Source of the DNA: Acidobacteriota bacterium
GTDB taxonomy: Bacteria > Acidobacteriota > Thermoanaerobaculia > Multivoradales > Multivoraceae
Length of the DNA: 56,550 bases
NCBI GenBank assembly: GCA_026707325.1
Contig: JAPOXA010000143.1
Span: 1-56,550, forward strand
Direction: 5' to 3'
The stretch's first letter is position 1. Each line of letters opens with the position of its first letter. The translations under genes and the position numbers were made by a program. Shown in pieces: positions 31,171 to 38,909 of the stretch. The notes beneath the pieces were generated by a model that was not told the DNA's origin, ran no database searches, and worked only from the letters and a program-made list of their open reading frames with translations.

Positions 31171-32793
31171 ATGACTCATCAATGGCGTAGAGAACCCCGC
31201 CGCCTGCAACGCCCGTTCTCTGGGTGCGCGGACCTTCTGGTCCGCTTGCCGCCGAAGGCGGCTCCAGAATCGCCGCCGGCGAAGCCGGCGACCGCATCCT
31301 CCGGGCTGCGCCGCTCCGCGGCTCCGCCCGAGAGCGGACCAGAAGGTCCGCGCACCCAGAGAACGGCCGTCGGCGTAGCCCGTTTCTCTACTGCAGCCCT
31401 GTCCATCCTCCTCGTAGCGGCTTGCGCTCCCGCTCCAGAACCTACGACCCCCGAAACCCCCTGGAACGTCGTCCTCTTCCTCGCCGACGACCTCGCCTGG
31501 AACCAGGTCGGCTACCACGGCACGACCTTCTACGAGACCCCGACCATAGACGCCGTCGCCGCCGCCGGCATGGCGTTCTCCAACGCCTACTCGGCCAACC
31601 CCGTCTGCTCGCCGACCCGCGCCAGCCTGATGACCGGCAAGAACCCCGCGCGGCTCCAGATCACCGACTACATCCCCGGCAGCCCGTACCCGTACGCCCG
31701 TCTCCTCAGACCCGCCGAGGTGCCCGGCCTGCCGCTCGAGGAAGTCACCATCGCCGAACTCTTCAAGTCCCAGGGCTACGCCACCGGCCACTTCGGCAAG
31801 TGGCACCTGAACGTCGACAAGGAGTACGTGCCCGGCCGCCCGATGGACCCCGAATCCCAGGGCTTCGACGACATCCTGACCACGGTCAAGCCGGAGTACG
31901 AGGACGACCCGCTGGCCGACGCCCACCACGCCCGCGAGATCACCGATCGGTCGCTCGTCTTCCTCGACGCCAACCGCGACAACCCGTTCTTCCTCTACGT
32001 CACCCACCACGTCGTCCACCGGCCGCTGCTGGAGGACCCGAAGCTGATCGCGAAGTACGAGGCGAAGCCGGGCGCCGACGACCCGGTGAACAACCCGGTC
32101 ATGGGCGCGATGATCGAGACGATGGACACCGGCTTCGGGGAGATCCTCGACCGCATCGAGGAGCACGGACTGACCGAGCGCACGATCGTCATCTTCTACT
32201 CCGACAACGGCGGCTTCGAGCAACTCCAGGCGCAGGACCCCTTTCGCGGCGGCAAGGCGATGATCTGGGAAGGCGGCATCCGCGTGCCGCTGGCCGTCAA
32301 GTGGCCGGGCGTCGTGGAACCCGGCAGCACGAACGACGAACTGATCACCTCGGACGACTTCTTCCCGACGATCGCCGGCATCCTCGGCGTCGACGAACTG
32401 CCCGCCGACATCGACGGCCTGAGCCTCCTGCCCGTGCTCGACGGAAGCGGCTCGCTCGACCGCGACACGCTCTACTTCCACTACCCGCACTACCACCACC
32501 TCGGCTACATGCCGGCCGGCGCCATCCGCCAGGGCGACTACAAGCTGATCGAGTGGTTCGAAGGCACGATCGCCGGCATCGGCCCCGCAGTCAGCCTCTT
32601 CAACGTGAAGAAGGACCCCGGCGAAACGAACGACCTCTCGGCGGAGAAGCCCGAGCTGGCCGACAGCCTCCTCCAGCAACTCGCCACCTGGCGCCAGGAG
32701 ATCGGCGCCGGCGAGATGACGATCAACCCCGGCTACGAGAAGGCACGCCACGACTGGCGCTTTGTTGACGAACACGGAGGCGACGCCAGATGA
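31171..32793 (+). CDS. Sulfatase lipoprotein with repeat-encoded N-terminal extension
   Basis: 540 residues. ATG 31171 has GGAGG about ten bases upstream. Residues about 17-64 are encoded by a palindromic element; the signal peptide core follows (STAALSILLVAAC) with lipobox Cys85. The mature part is a type I sulfatase: LFLADDLAWNQVGYHG with the metal-binding Asp pair, Cys146 in CSPTRASLMTG (site of formylglycine), HFGKWHL, and a later SDNGGFE metal site. It would remove sulfate esters from a carbohydrate in the periplasm or at the surface. No ATG, GTG or TTG occurs between the element and the signal peptide core, so initiation after the element is unlikely. Confidence 0.93.
   Translation: MTHQWRREPRRLQRPFSGCADLLVRLPPKAAPESPPAKPATASSGLRRSAAPPESGPEGPRTQRTAVGVARFSTAALSILLVAACAPAPEPTTPETPWNVVLFLADDLAWNQVGYHGTTFYETPTIDAVAAAGMAFSNAYSANPVCSPTRASLMTGKNPARLQITDYIPGSPYPYARLLRPAEVPGLPLEEVTIAELFKSQGYATGHFGKWHLNVDKEYVPGRPMDPESQGFDDILTTVKPEYEDDPLADAHHAREITDRSLVFLDANRDNPFFLYVTHHVVHRPLLEDPKLIAKYEAKPGADDPVNNPVMGAMIETMDTGFGEILDRIEEHGLTERTIVIFYSDNGGFEQLQAQDPFRGGKAMIWEGGIRVPLAVKWPGVVEPGSTNDELITSDDFFPTIAGILGVDELPADIDGLSLLPVLDGSGSLDRDTLYFHYPHYHHLGYMPAGAIRQGDYKLIEWFEGTIAGIGPAVSLFNVKKDPGETNDLSAEKPELADSLLQQLATWRQEIGAGEMTINPGYEKARHDWRFVDEHGGDAR
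31218..31361. repeat. Palindromic element, full length, inside the sulfatase gene
   Basis: 144 bases (48 codons). Order: CTCTGGGTGCGC; GCGGACC-TTCT-GGTCCGC (31228-31245); GCCGCC-GAA-GGCGGC (31248-31262); CGCCGGC-GAA-GCCGGCG (31274-31290); GCCGC-TCC-GCGGC (31310-31322); GCGGACC-AGAA-GGTCCGC (31334-31351); GCACCCAGAG. The outer flanks CCCGTT / AACGG extend the terminal inverted repeat. Confidence 0.95.
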
Positions 32794-33008
32794 ACTCCGC
32801 TGGGTGCGCGGGTCTTCTGACCCGCTGCCGCCGAAGGCGGCGACAGAATCGCCGCCGGCGAAGCCGGCGACCACTTTCCCCGGGCTACGCCGCTCCGCGG
32901 CTCCGCCCGCAGGCGGGTCAGAAGACCCGCGCACCCAGAGCACAGCCGCCGGCATGGCGGGTTTCCCTGCCGCAGTTGGCGAGCCCGAAGGCCAACCCGC
33001 ATGACTGA
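32790..33008 (+). CDS. Possible leader peptide made of a palindromic element
   Basis: A 72-codon frame whose ATG overlaps the sulfatase stop (ATGA, 32790-32793) with GGAGG about nine bases upstream. Nearly all of it is the element at 32800-32940, read as an Arg/Pro-rich peptide. Its TGA (33006-33008) lies just past the ATG (33001) of the dehydratase, so the two would be translationally coupled. It is out of frame with that gene. Either a real coupling leader or the scar of an insertion behind an older start codon. Confidence 0.35.
   Translation: MNSAGCAGLLTRCRRRRRQNRRRRSRRPLSPGYAAPRLRPQAGQKTRAPRAQPPAWRVSLPQLASPKANPHD
32800..32940. repeat. Palindromic element, full length, before the dehydratase gene
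   Basis: 141 bases: CTGGGTGCGC; GCGGGTC-TTCT-GACCCGC; GCCGCC-GAA-GGCGGC; CGCCGGC-GAA-GCCGGCG; GCCGC-TCC-GCGGC; GCGGGTC-AGAA-GACCCGC; GCACCCAGAG. Compared with the copy in the sulfatase gene, the outer stems changed from GGACC/GGTCC to GGGTC/GACCC on both sides, so pairing is kept. Confidence 0.95.
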
Positions 33009-34320
33009 CCTCGACCGAAGAACCCTGCTCGCAGCCGCCCTCGGCCTCGCCGGCTCCGCCGCCACCCGCCCTCTCCGCGGCCAGCAGCAACAACCCGGCC
33101 CCCTCGAACGAACCTTCGAAGACGCCAAACCCCTCAACCTCAAGATCACCGACCTCAAGACCTTCCTCGTCGACGCCGGCAACGACGAGAACTTCGTCTT
33201 CGTCAAGCTCTACACCAACCAGGGGATCACCGGCCTCGGCGAAGGCACGCTCGCCAACAAGGGCGAAGTCGTCGCGGCCGCCATCGAGAACCACAAGCGC
33301 TACCTCGTCGGCAAGGACCCGACCGAGATCGAGCGTCACTGGCGCGGCATGTTCATCGGCCCGCGCTACCGCGGCGGCCCGGTGCTCATGTCGGCGCTCT
33401 CCGCGGTCGAGATCGCCATGTGGGACATCCTCGGCCAGGCCCTCGGCCAGCCGATCTGGCAGCTCCTCGGCGGCAAGGCCCGCGACAGGGTGCGGCTCTA
33501 CTGCCACGAGGGCTACCTCGAACGGATCAGCCACCGCCAGAAGCGCCGCGCCGCCGACTACGAGGAGGAACTCGACCTCTGGCGCCAGAAGAAGGAAGCC
33601 GGCTGGACCTGCGTCAAGGGCGGCTTCTACCCGGGCGGCCGGCCGATCAACCACCGCGTGTCCATCCGCCGCGGCGTCGAGCACCTCGCCCGGGTGCGGG
33701 AGATCGTCGGGCCGGACTTCGACATCATCGTCGAGGCGCACGGCAAGCCGACGCCGCTCTCCGCCGTCGAGTTCTGCAACCGGGTGGAGGAGTTCCGGCC
33801 GTTCTGGGTCGAGGAGGTCACCCAGCTCGAGAACGAGGTGATCGAGGAGGTCCGCCAGATCCGCGCCCAGACCCGCGTGCCGCTGGCGACCGGCGAGCGC
33901 CTCACCTCGCGCTACCACTTCGCGCCGCTGTGCTCGGAACGGCTCGTCGACGTCATCATGCCGGATGTCGTCCACGTCGGCGGCATCTCCGAGCTGCGCA
34001 AGATCGCGATCATGGCCGAGGGCTTCCGCGTCGACGTGTCGCCGCACAACCCGCAGAGCGAGGTCAGCACGCTCGCCTCCATGCACGTCTGCGCCTGCAC
34101 CCCGAACTGCACCATCCTTGAGATCGGCAGCGGCCAGGACCCGTTCTGGCAGGACCTCTTCCACGGCGGCCACTTCTCCTACGAACGCGGCTTCGCCAAG
34201 CTCCCCAGCCGCCCCGGCCTCGGCATCGACCTCGACGAGGAAGTCGCCGCGAAGTTCCCGTACGAGCCGAAGAACTGGAGCACCCTGACGACGGAAGATG
34301 GCGCGTTCGTGGATCGGTGA
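33001..34320 (+). CDS. Tat-exported enolase-superfamily sugar-acid dehydratase
   Basis: 439 residues. The N-terminus LDRRTLLAAALGLAG is a Tat signal, so the enzyme is predicted to act in the periplasm. The mature part is of the mandelate racemase/galactonate dehydratase group: ITDLKTFLVDAGNDENFVFV, the capping region FIGPRYRGGPVLMSALSAVE, metal ligands at Asp241 (FDIIVEAHGK), Glu271/272 (FWVEEVT) and Glu299 (LATGER), and the general-base His349 (SPHNPQ). Homologues dehydrate sugar acids to 2-keto-3-deoxy acids. Export is unusual for the superfamily's best-known members. ATG 33001 is preceded by a weak GAAGG and by a palindromic element; translation may be coupled to a leader frame. Confidence 0.88.
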   Translation: MTDLDRRTLLAAALGLAGSAATRPLRGQQQQPGPLERTFEDAKPLNLKITDLKTFLVDAGNDENFVFVKLYTNQGITGLGEGTLANKGEVVAAAIENHKRYLVGKDPTEIERHWRGMFIGPRYRGGPVLMSALSAVEIAMWDILGQALGQPIWQLLGGKARDRVRLYCHEGYLERISHRQKRRAADYEEELDLWRQKKEAGWTCVKGGFYPGGRPINHRVSIRRGVEHLARVREIVGPDFDIIVEAHGKPTPLSAVEFCNRVEEFRPFWVEEVTQLENEVIEEVRQIRAQTRVPLATGERLTSRYHFAPLCSERLVDVIMPDVVHVGGISELRKIAIMAEGFRVDVSPHNPQSEVSTLASMHVCACTPNCTILEIGSGQDPFWQDLFHGGHFSYERGFAKLPSRPGLGIDLDEEVAAKFPYEPKNWSTLTTEDGAFVDR

Positions 34321-36115
34321 ACTCTCGGCCGCCCTGCTGGCGGCAGTGGTCGGCTGCTCGGCGCCGGCCCCCGACCGCACCACCGAACTAGCCGCCCGCG
34401 AAGCCGGCAACCCCGGCGGCGAGAACTACGGCGAGTTCGGCCCACCGGACGCCTACGAAGGCGACTCGCCGCACCCGTTCTACGGCGCCGAGAACGAGTG
34501 GAGCCGCCGCATGTTCGACGAGCGCTCCGCCGACCTCTACTACAAGCGCCGCGGCCAGCGGCAACTTCTCGAGATCCTCGACGGCAACCCGGCCAGGGCC
34601 ATCGAGCTGGCCGACGCCCGACTCGCCAACGACCCCGGTGACGCCGAATCGCACTTCATCCGCGCAGTAGCCCTGACCCAGCTCGACCAGATCGACGAAG
34701 CGGAGGCAGCCATGCAAGCGGCTCTCAAGGCCGGCATGCCGTTCGGCCGCTTGCTGGCCGGTCCGCGCGACCTGCTCGCCCCGCTCGCCGAAACCGCGAC
34801 CTTCGCGCTGCACGCGGCGAGCCCGAACAACGAGATCGTCCACGGCCCCATGCTGGGCACCGTCACCGACACGACCGCCGGCGTCTGGGTCCGTACCGCC
34901 GAAGAAACCTCCTTCGAAGTCGTCGCCACAGCCGACGGCGAACGCCACACCGCTTCCGGCACCACGACCGTCGATCAGGACTACACCGGCACGGCCACCC
35001 TCGCCGGCCTCTCACCGGACACCACCTACAGCTACCAGGTCCTCGTCGACGCCGGCACGCCGCCGGAGCCCAAGCCGCAGTCCCAGCCGGCGTCCCAGGC
35101 GCCGTCCCAGCCGCCGTCGCACTCGCCCAGCTACACCCTCCGAACGTCGCCTCCCCCCGGCGCCCCCGGCACCTTCACCATCGCCTTCGGCGGCTGCGCC
35201 GGCTACACACCCGCCAACGAGCGCATGTGGGACACGATCGCCGCCCACTCCCCGCAGGCCCTGCTCCTGCTCGGCGACAACGTCTACGTCGACCTGCCGG
35301 AGCAGCCCGGCCCGTTCCACGACTACACCTACTACCAGCGCCAGTCGCGCCCCGAGTTCCGGCGCCTGGTGAGCGCGACGCCGGTGTACGCCGTCTGGGA
35401 CGACCACGACGCGGCCGTCGACGACATCTGGCTCGGCCCCTACGTCGACCGACCGGACTGGAAGCAGCCGATGGTCGAGCACTTCCGGCGCAACTGGAAC
35501 AACCCGGCGTCCGGGTCGGCGTCGCACCCCGGCGTCTGGTTCCGGTTCTCGCTCGGCGACGTCGACTTCTTCCTGCTCGACGGCCGCACCTACCGGACGA
35601 ACCCGTTCGTCGAAGAGCGCACCATGCTGGGCCCGGAGCAGAAGGCCTGGTTGCTCGACGGGCTGCGTGGTTCCGAAGCCACGTTCAAGGTGATCGCCAG
35701 CCCCGTCGCCTGGGCCGACGGCGCCAAGCCCGGCAGCCGCGATACGTGGTCGGGCTTCCCGGAGGAGCGCGAGGAGATCTTCCGCTTCGTTGAGGAGAAC
35801 GGCGTCACCGGCGTGGTCCTGCTCTCGTCCGACCGTCACCGGTCCGAGGCCTGGGCGATCGAGCGGGAGAGCGGCTACGCCTTTCACGATCTCCTGAGCG
35901 GGCAGTTGACGAACATTCATACGCACCCGGTGGAACCGGGTGCGTTGTTCAGCTACAACCTGAAGGACTCGTTTGGTTTGCTGACGTTTGAGACTGCGCG
36001 TGAGGAGCCGCGGGTGACGTACCGGATCTACTCGATTGATGATGAACTCATCGAGACCTTGGTGATTCCCCATTCCGACCTTGCTGTCACCGGTGAAGAA
36101 GGGGAGCAGTCATGA
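34298..36115 (+). CDS. PhoD-like metallophosphatase lipoprotein
   Basis: 605 residues, starting at ATG 34298 inside the end of the dehydratase gene (23-base overlap). A lipoprotein signal (LSAALLAAVVGC) replaces the Tat signal usual for PhoD. Then come a helical TPR-like segment (residues about 90-150), a beta-rich PhoD N-terminal domain (HGPMLGTVTDTTAGVWVRT), a Pro/Ser/Gln-rich linker (QPASQAPSQPPSHSPS) and the metallophosphatase core: GDNVYVDLPEQ, YAVWDDHDAAVDD and LLSSDRHRSEAW. PhoD-like enzymes are phosphodiesterases or phosphatases using iron and calcium. In this operon it may strip phosphate from the carbohydrate substrate; that is inference. The stop overlaps the next ATG (ATGA). Confidence 0.88.
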   Translation: MARSWIGELSAALLAAVVGCSAPAPDRTTELAAREAGNPGGENYGEFGPPDAYEGDSPHPFYGAENEWSRRMFDERSADLYYKRRGQRQLLEILDGNPARAIELADARLANDPGDAESHFIRAVALTQLDQIDEAEAAMQAALKAGMPFGRLLAGPRDLLAPLAETATFALHAASPNNEIVHGPMLGTVTDTTAGVWVRTAEETSFEVVATADGERHTASGTTTVDQDYTGTATLAGLSPDTTYSYQVLVDAGTPPEPKPQSQPASQAPSQPPSHSPSYTLRTSPPPGAPGTFTIAFGGCAGYTPANERMWDTIAAHSPQALLLLGDNVYVDLPEQPGPFHDYTYYQRQSRPEFRRLVSATPVYAVWDDHDAAVDDIWLGPYVDRPDWKQPMVEHFRRNWNNPASGSASHPGVWFRFSLGDVDFFLLDGRTYRTNPFVEERTMLGPEQKAWLLDGLRGSEATFKVIASPVAWADGAKPGSRDTWSGFPEEREEIFRFVEENGVTGVVLLSSDRHRSEAWAIERESGYAFHDLLSGQLTNIHTHPVEPGALFSYNLKDSFGLLTFETAREEPRVTYRIYSIDDELIETLVIPHSDLAVTGEEGEQS

Positions 36116-38907
36116 GCCGCGCTGCGGGTACCGTCGTACCTCTGGGTGCGCGGGTCTTCCGACCCGCTGCCGCCGAAAGCGGCGGAGAATCGCCGCCGGC
36201 GAAGCCGGCGACCTTGTTGTCGCCGGTCTCCGCCGCTCCGCGGCTCCGCCCGGCAGGCGGGTCAGAAGACCCGCGCACCCAGAGCACCGCCGTTGCAGCC
36301 GCCTTCCTTCTTCTCCTCGGCCTCGCGGCCTGCAGCCCGCCTCCCGACGACGGCACCAGCACCGCCGCCCAAACCACCGCCCTCTGGCTCTTCGACGAAC
36401 CCGCCGGCCTCTACCCGAGCCACACCCTCGACGACATGTCCGACAACGACATGGTCCTCACCCTCGGCCTCGGCGCCCAGATCGCGCCCGGCCACTACGG
36501 CAACGCCCTGCTCCTCGCGCCGCTTGATCCGCCGCTGGAGGTGCCACCGGCCGAAGAGAAGCCCGGTGAGTTCGGTCTCGCCCGCCTGCCGGTGCCCGAA
36601 GGCCGCACCGTCGAGCCGCTGAGCTGGTTCACCGCCCACTTCGCGGCGCTCATGACTTCCGGCGAGAACCACCTTCGCAAGCAGGTCGGTCACAAGAACC
36701 CGACGAGCAGCGGGCTCAACCTTGGCGACTTCGATTGGACGGTGGAGTTCTGGCACTCCCCGGGCGATGCCGCCTTCGGCGGGAGCCGGCCAGAAGGCCG
36801 GCGCACCGACGCCCCGCCCGCCGACGCCTCGCCCGCCGCCGACGCCCCGACCGCAGGCGAAGCCGTCATCTTCGAGATCGGCACCGGCCCGCGCGGCGAG
36901 AACGACATCGTCACCCAGCTCACCTGGTCCGCCGACCGCTCCCACTTCATCCTCGTCAACCAGCCCGCCGGCGCCTCCATCGACATCCCGACCGCCGCCG
37001 CCGGGGCCAACGCCGACGCACCCGGCGCCGCTGCCGACTCCACGGCCACGACCACCTGGCGCCACTACGCCTTCACCTACGACGCCACCACCGACCAACT
37101 CCACCACTACGTCGACGGCACCCTCCAGCCGCTCCCACCACCCACTACCCTCGAAGTCCTCCCCGAAGGCGAAGAGGCCTACTTCACCCTCGGCACCGAC
37201 GCCCTCTGGAACCGCCGCCTCACCGGCCTCCTCGATGAGTTCCGCGTCACCCGCGGCCTCGTCTACACAACCGACTTCGACCCCCCCGCAACCTTCGCCA
37301 CTACCCCCGAGCCCGTCGAGCTCACCAAAGGCCCCCCGCTCCTCTTCGCCTCCGATTCCACCGGCGACTCCGCCGACACCTCCGCCACCAACACCACCAC
37401 CGACCCCACCAACGCCGCCCCCACCCCCCTCAACCTAGCCACCCGCAAACACCTCTTCATCGACGCCGCCCTCCTCGCCGACACCGGCGACGCCACCTTC
37501 ACCGTCAACCCGCCACGCCGCGCCGAGCGCGTCATCGACAACATCAAGGGCACGTTCCGCAAGCACCTCACCGTCGTCTCCGGCGACGACGGCGTCATCC
37601 GCATCTACAACTCGAGGGAAGAGGACCACCTCGCCGTCTACACCTCGACCGACGGCGTCCACTTCGACCGGCCCGACCAGGGGCGCGGCGAGATCAACGG
37701 CCACCGCAACATCGTCATCCCCGACATGGTGGGCGGCCTCGGCAACCCCTTCTGGGACCCGCAGGCGCCGCCCGACGAGCGCTGGAAGTACCTGACCGAC
37801 TACCAGCGGCGCGGCCTCTACCTCTACACCTCGGCCGACGGCTACAACTGGACGCGGCGGCGCAACATCGTCCTGCCGTTCCGGTCCGGCACCCAGAGCA
37901 GCACCTACTACGACGACCAGCGGCAGGTCTACATGTCCTACCACCGCTCCGGCATCTTCCACACGCCCGGCGGCGTGACGCAGCGCAGTTCGGTGGTCAC
38001 GGAGCACGAGGACCTGCGCGTGACCCAGCCGTTCAAGCCGCTGACGCAGCAGGAGTACCTCGACCTGCGCGCCGAGTACCCGCTCCGCGACCCGCTGCCG
38101 TGGTGGGTGGACAACGGCCCGCTGACGCCGGGCGGGTTCGGCATGGAGTACCCGCACCTCTTCGACCCGACGCCCGAGGACCCGGTGGGCACCGACTTCT
38201 ACCTCACCAAGGCGATGAAGTACCCCTACGCCCCGGACACCTACCTCGCCTTCCCGGTGGGGTACTTCCACTACTACGGCGACGGCCCGGAGGCGCGTAG
38301 GGTGCTGGGTCTGGAGGAGCGCGGCCTCGGCTCCGGCCCGCTCGAATCCCAGATCGCCGTCAGCCGCAACGGACTCGACTGGAAGCGCCACCCGGAGCCG
38401 GCCTACGTGGGCATCGGCCGCCACCAGGGCCGCGACGTGGTCACCGCCTACATCGGCCACGGCATGATCCGCCGCGGCGAGGAACTCTGGCAGTACTACT
38501 TCGGCGAGACGCACTACCACTCGCCCCACACCCAGGACCCGGACGGCCGCGGCGTCTACCGGCTCGTCCAGCGCCTCGACGGCTTCATCTCGCTCGACAG
38601 TCCGTACGGCCACGAGACGACCGTCGTCACAAGGCCGCTCGTGTTCGAGGGCGACCGCCTGCAACTCAACGTCGACACCGACGCCGTCGGCTACCTGCAG
38701 GTCGGCTTCCTGGACGAGCAGGGACAACCGATCGAGGGCTACACCGTCGACGACTGCGTCTACGTCAACGGCGACTTCATCGCGAAGGAAGTCGACTGGC
38801 TGGAGACCGGCGCCGATGTATCGCCGCTGGCCGGTCGCACCGTGCAGGTGGTGTTCCGCATGCGAGGTGCGAAGCTCTACGCGATGCAGTTCGTGGAAGG
38901 AGGGTAG
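36112..38907 (+). CDS. LamG-like plus beta-propeller-like lipoprotein with repeat-encoded extension
   Basis: 931 residues. ATG 36112 overlaps the previous stop and has GGGGAG at good spacing, so the start is firm. Residues about 10-58 come from a palindromic element; then the lipoprotein core VAAAFLLLLGLAAC with Cys74. Residues about 85-400 resemble a concanavalin-like LamG domain (TALWLFDEPAGLYPSHTLDD; TWRHYAFTYDATTDQLHHYV; RRLTGLLDEFRVTRGLVY). From about 440 (KHLFIDAALLADTGDATFTV) the sequence resembles five-bladed glycosidase folds of the GH32/GH43 type, with VYTSTDGVHFDRP and LYTSADGYNWTRR repeats. Catalytic acids were not identified. A second, partial element lies at 36764-36807 in frame. 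Confidence 0.8.
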   Translation: MSRAAGTVVPLGARVFRPAAAESGGESPPAKPATLLSPVSAAPRLRPAGGSEDPRTQSTAVAAAFLLLLGLAACSPPPDDGTSTAAQTTALWLFDEPAGLYPSHTLDDMSDNDMVLTLGLGAQIAPGHYGNALLLAPLDPPLEVPPAEEKPGEFGLARLPVPEGRTVEPLSWFTAHFAALMTSGENHLRKQVGHKNPTSSGLNLGDFDWTVEFWHSPGDAAFGGSRPEGRRTDAPPADASPAADAPTAGEAVIFEIGTGPRGENDIVTQLTWSADRSHFILVNQPAGASIDIPTAAAGANADAPGAAADSTATTTWRHYAFTYDATTDQLHHYVDGTLQPLPPPTTLEVLPEGEEAYFTLGTDALWNRRLTGLLDEFRVTRGLVYTTDFDPPATFATTPEPVELTKGPPLLFASDSTGDSADTSATNTTTDPTNAAPTPLNLATRKHLFIDAALLADTGDATFTVNPPRRAERVIDNIKGTFRKHLTVVSGDDGVIRIYNSREEDHLAVYTSTDGVHFDRPDQGRGEINGHRNIVIPDMVGGLGNPFWDPQAPPDERWKYLTDYQRRGLYLYTSADGYNWTRRRNIVLPFRSGTQSSTYYDDQRQVYMSYHRSGIFHTPGGVTQRSSVVTEHEDLRVTQPFKPLTQQEYLDLRAEYPLRDPLPWWVDNGPLTPGGFGMEYPHLFDPTPEDPVGTDFYLTKAMKYPYAPDTYLAFPVGYFHYYGDGPEARRVLGLEERGLGSGPLESQIAVSRNGLDWKRHPEPAYVGIGRHQGRDVVTAYIGHGMIRRGEELWQYYFGETHYHSPHTQDPDGRGVYRLVQRLDGFISLDSPYGHETTVVTRPLVFEGDRLQLNVDTDAVGYLQVGFLDEQGQPIEGYTVDDCVYVNGDFIAKEVDWLETGADVSPLAGRTVQVVFRMRGAKLYAMQFVEGG
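36140..36284. repeat. Palindromic element, full length, behind the start codon at 36112
   Basis: 145 bases with the full module order: CTCTGGGTGCGC; GCGGGTC-TTCC-GACCCGC; a GCCGC/GCGGC hairpin; CGCCGGC-GAA-GCCGGCG; GCCGC-TCC-GCGGC; GCGGGTC-AGAA-GACCCGC; GCACCCAGAG. It is read in a different frame from the copy in the sulfatase gene and has no stop codon there either. Confidence 0.95.
36764..36807. repeat. Partial palindromic element inside the LamG-like coding region
   Basis: GCCGCC-TTC-GGCGG followed by GCCGGCC-AGAA-GGCCGGC and GCACC. The second hairpin keeps the AGAA loop and GCACC end of the family with a third stem sequence. It is translated in frame as a Gly/Arg-rich loop between two beta strands of the LamG-like domain. 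Confidence 0.82.
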
Positions 38908-38909
38908 GA

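Noticed and set aside
16000..36000. Very long open frames antisense to the yej, receptor, symporter and sulfatase genes
   Set aside because: They lack family motifs and arise from high GC at third positions; the sense frames carry complete conserved domains.
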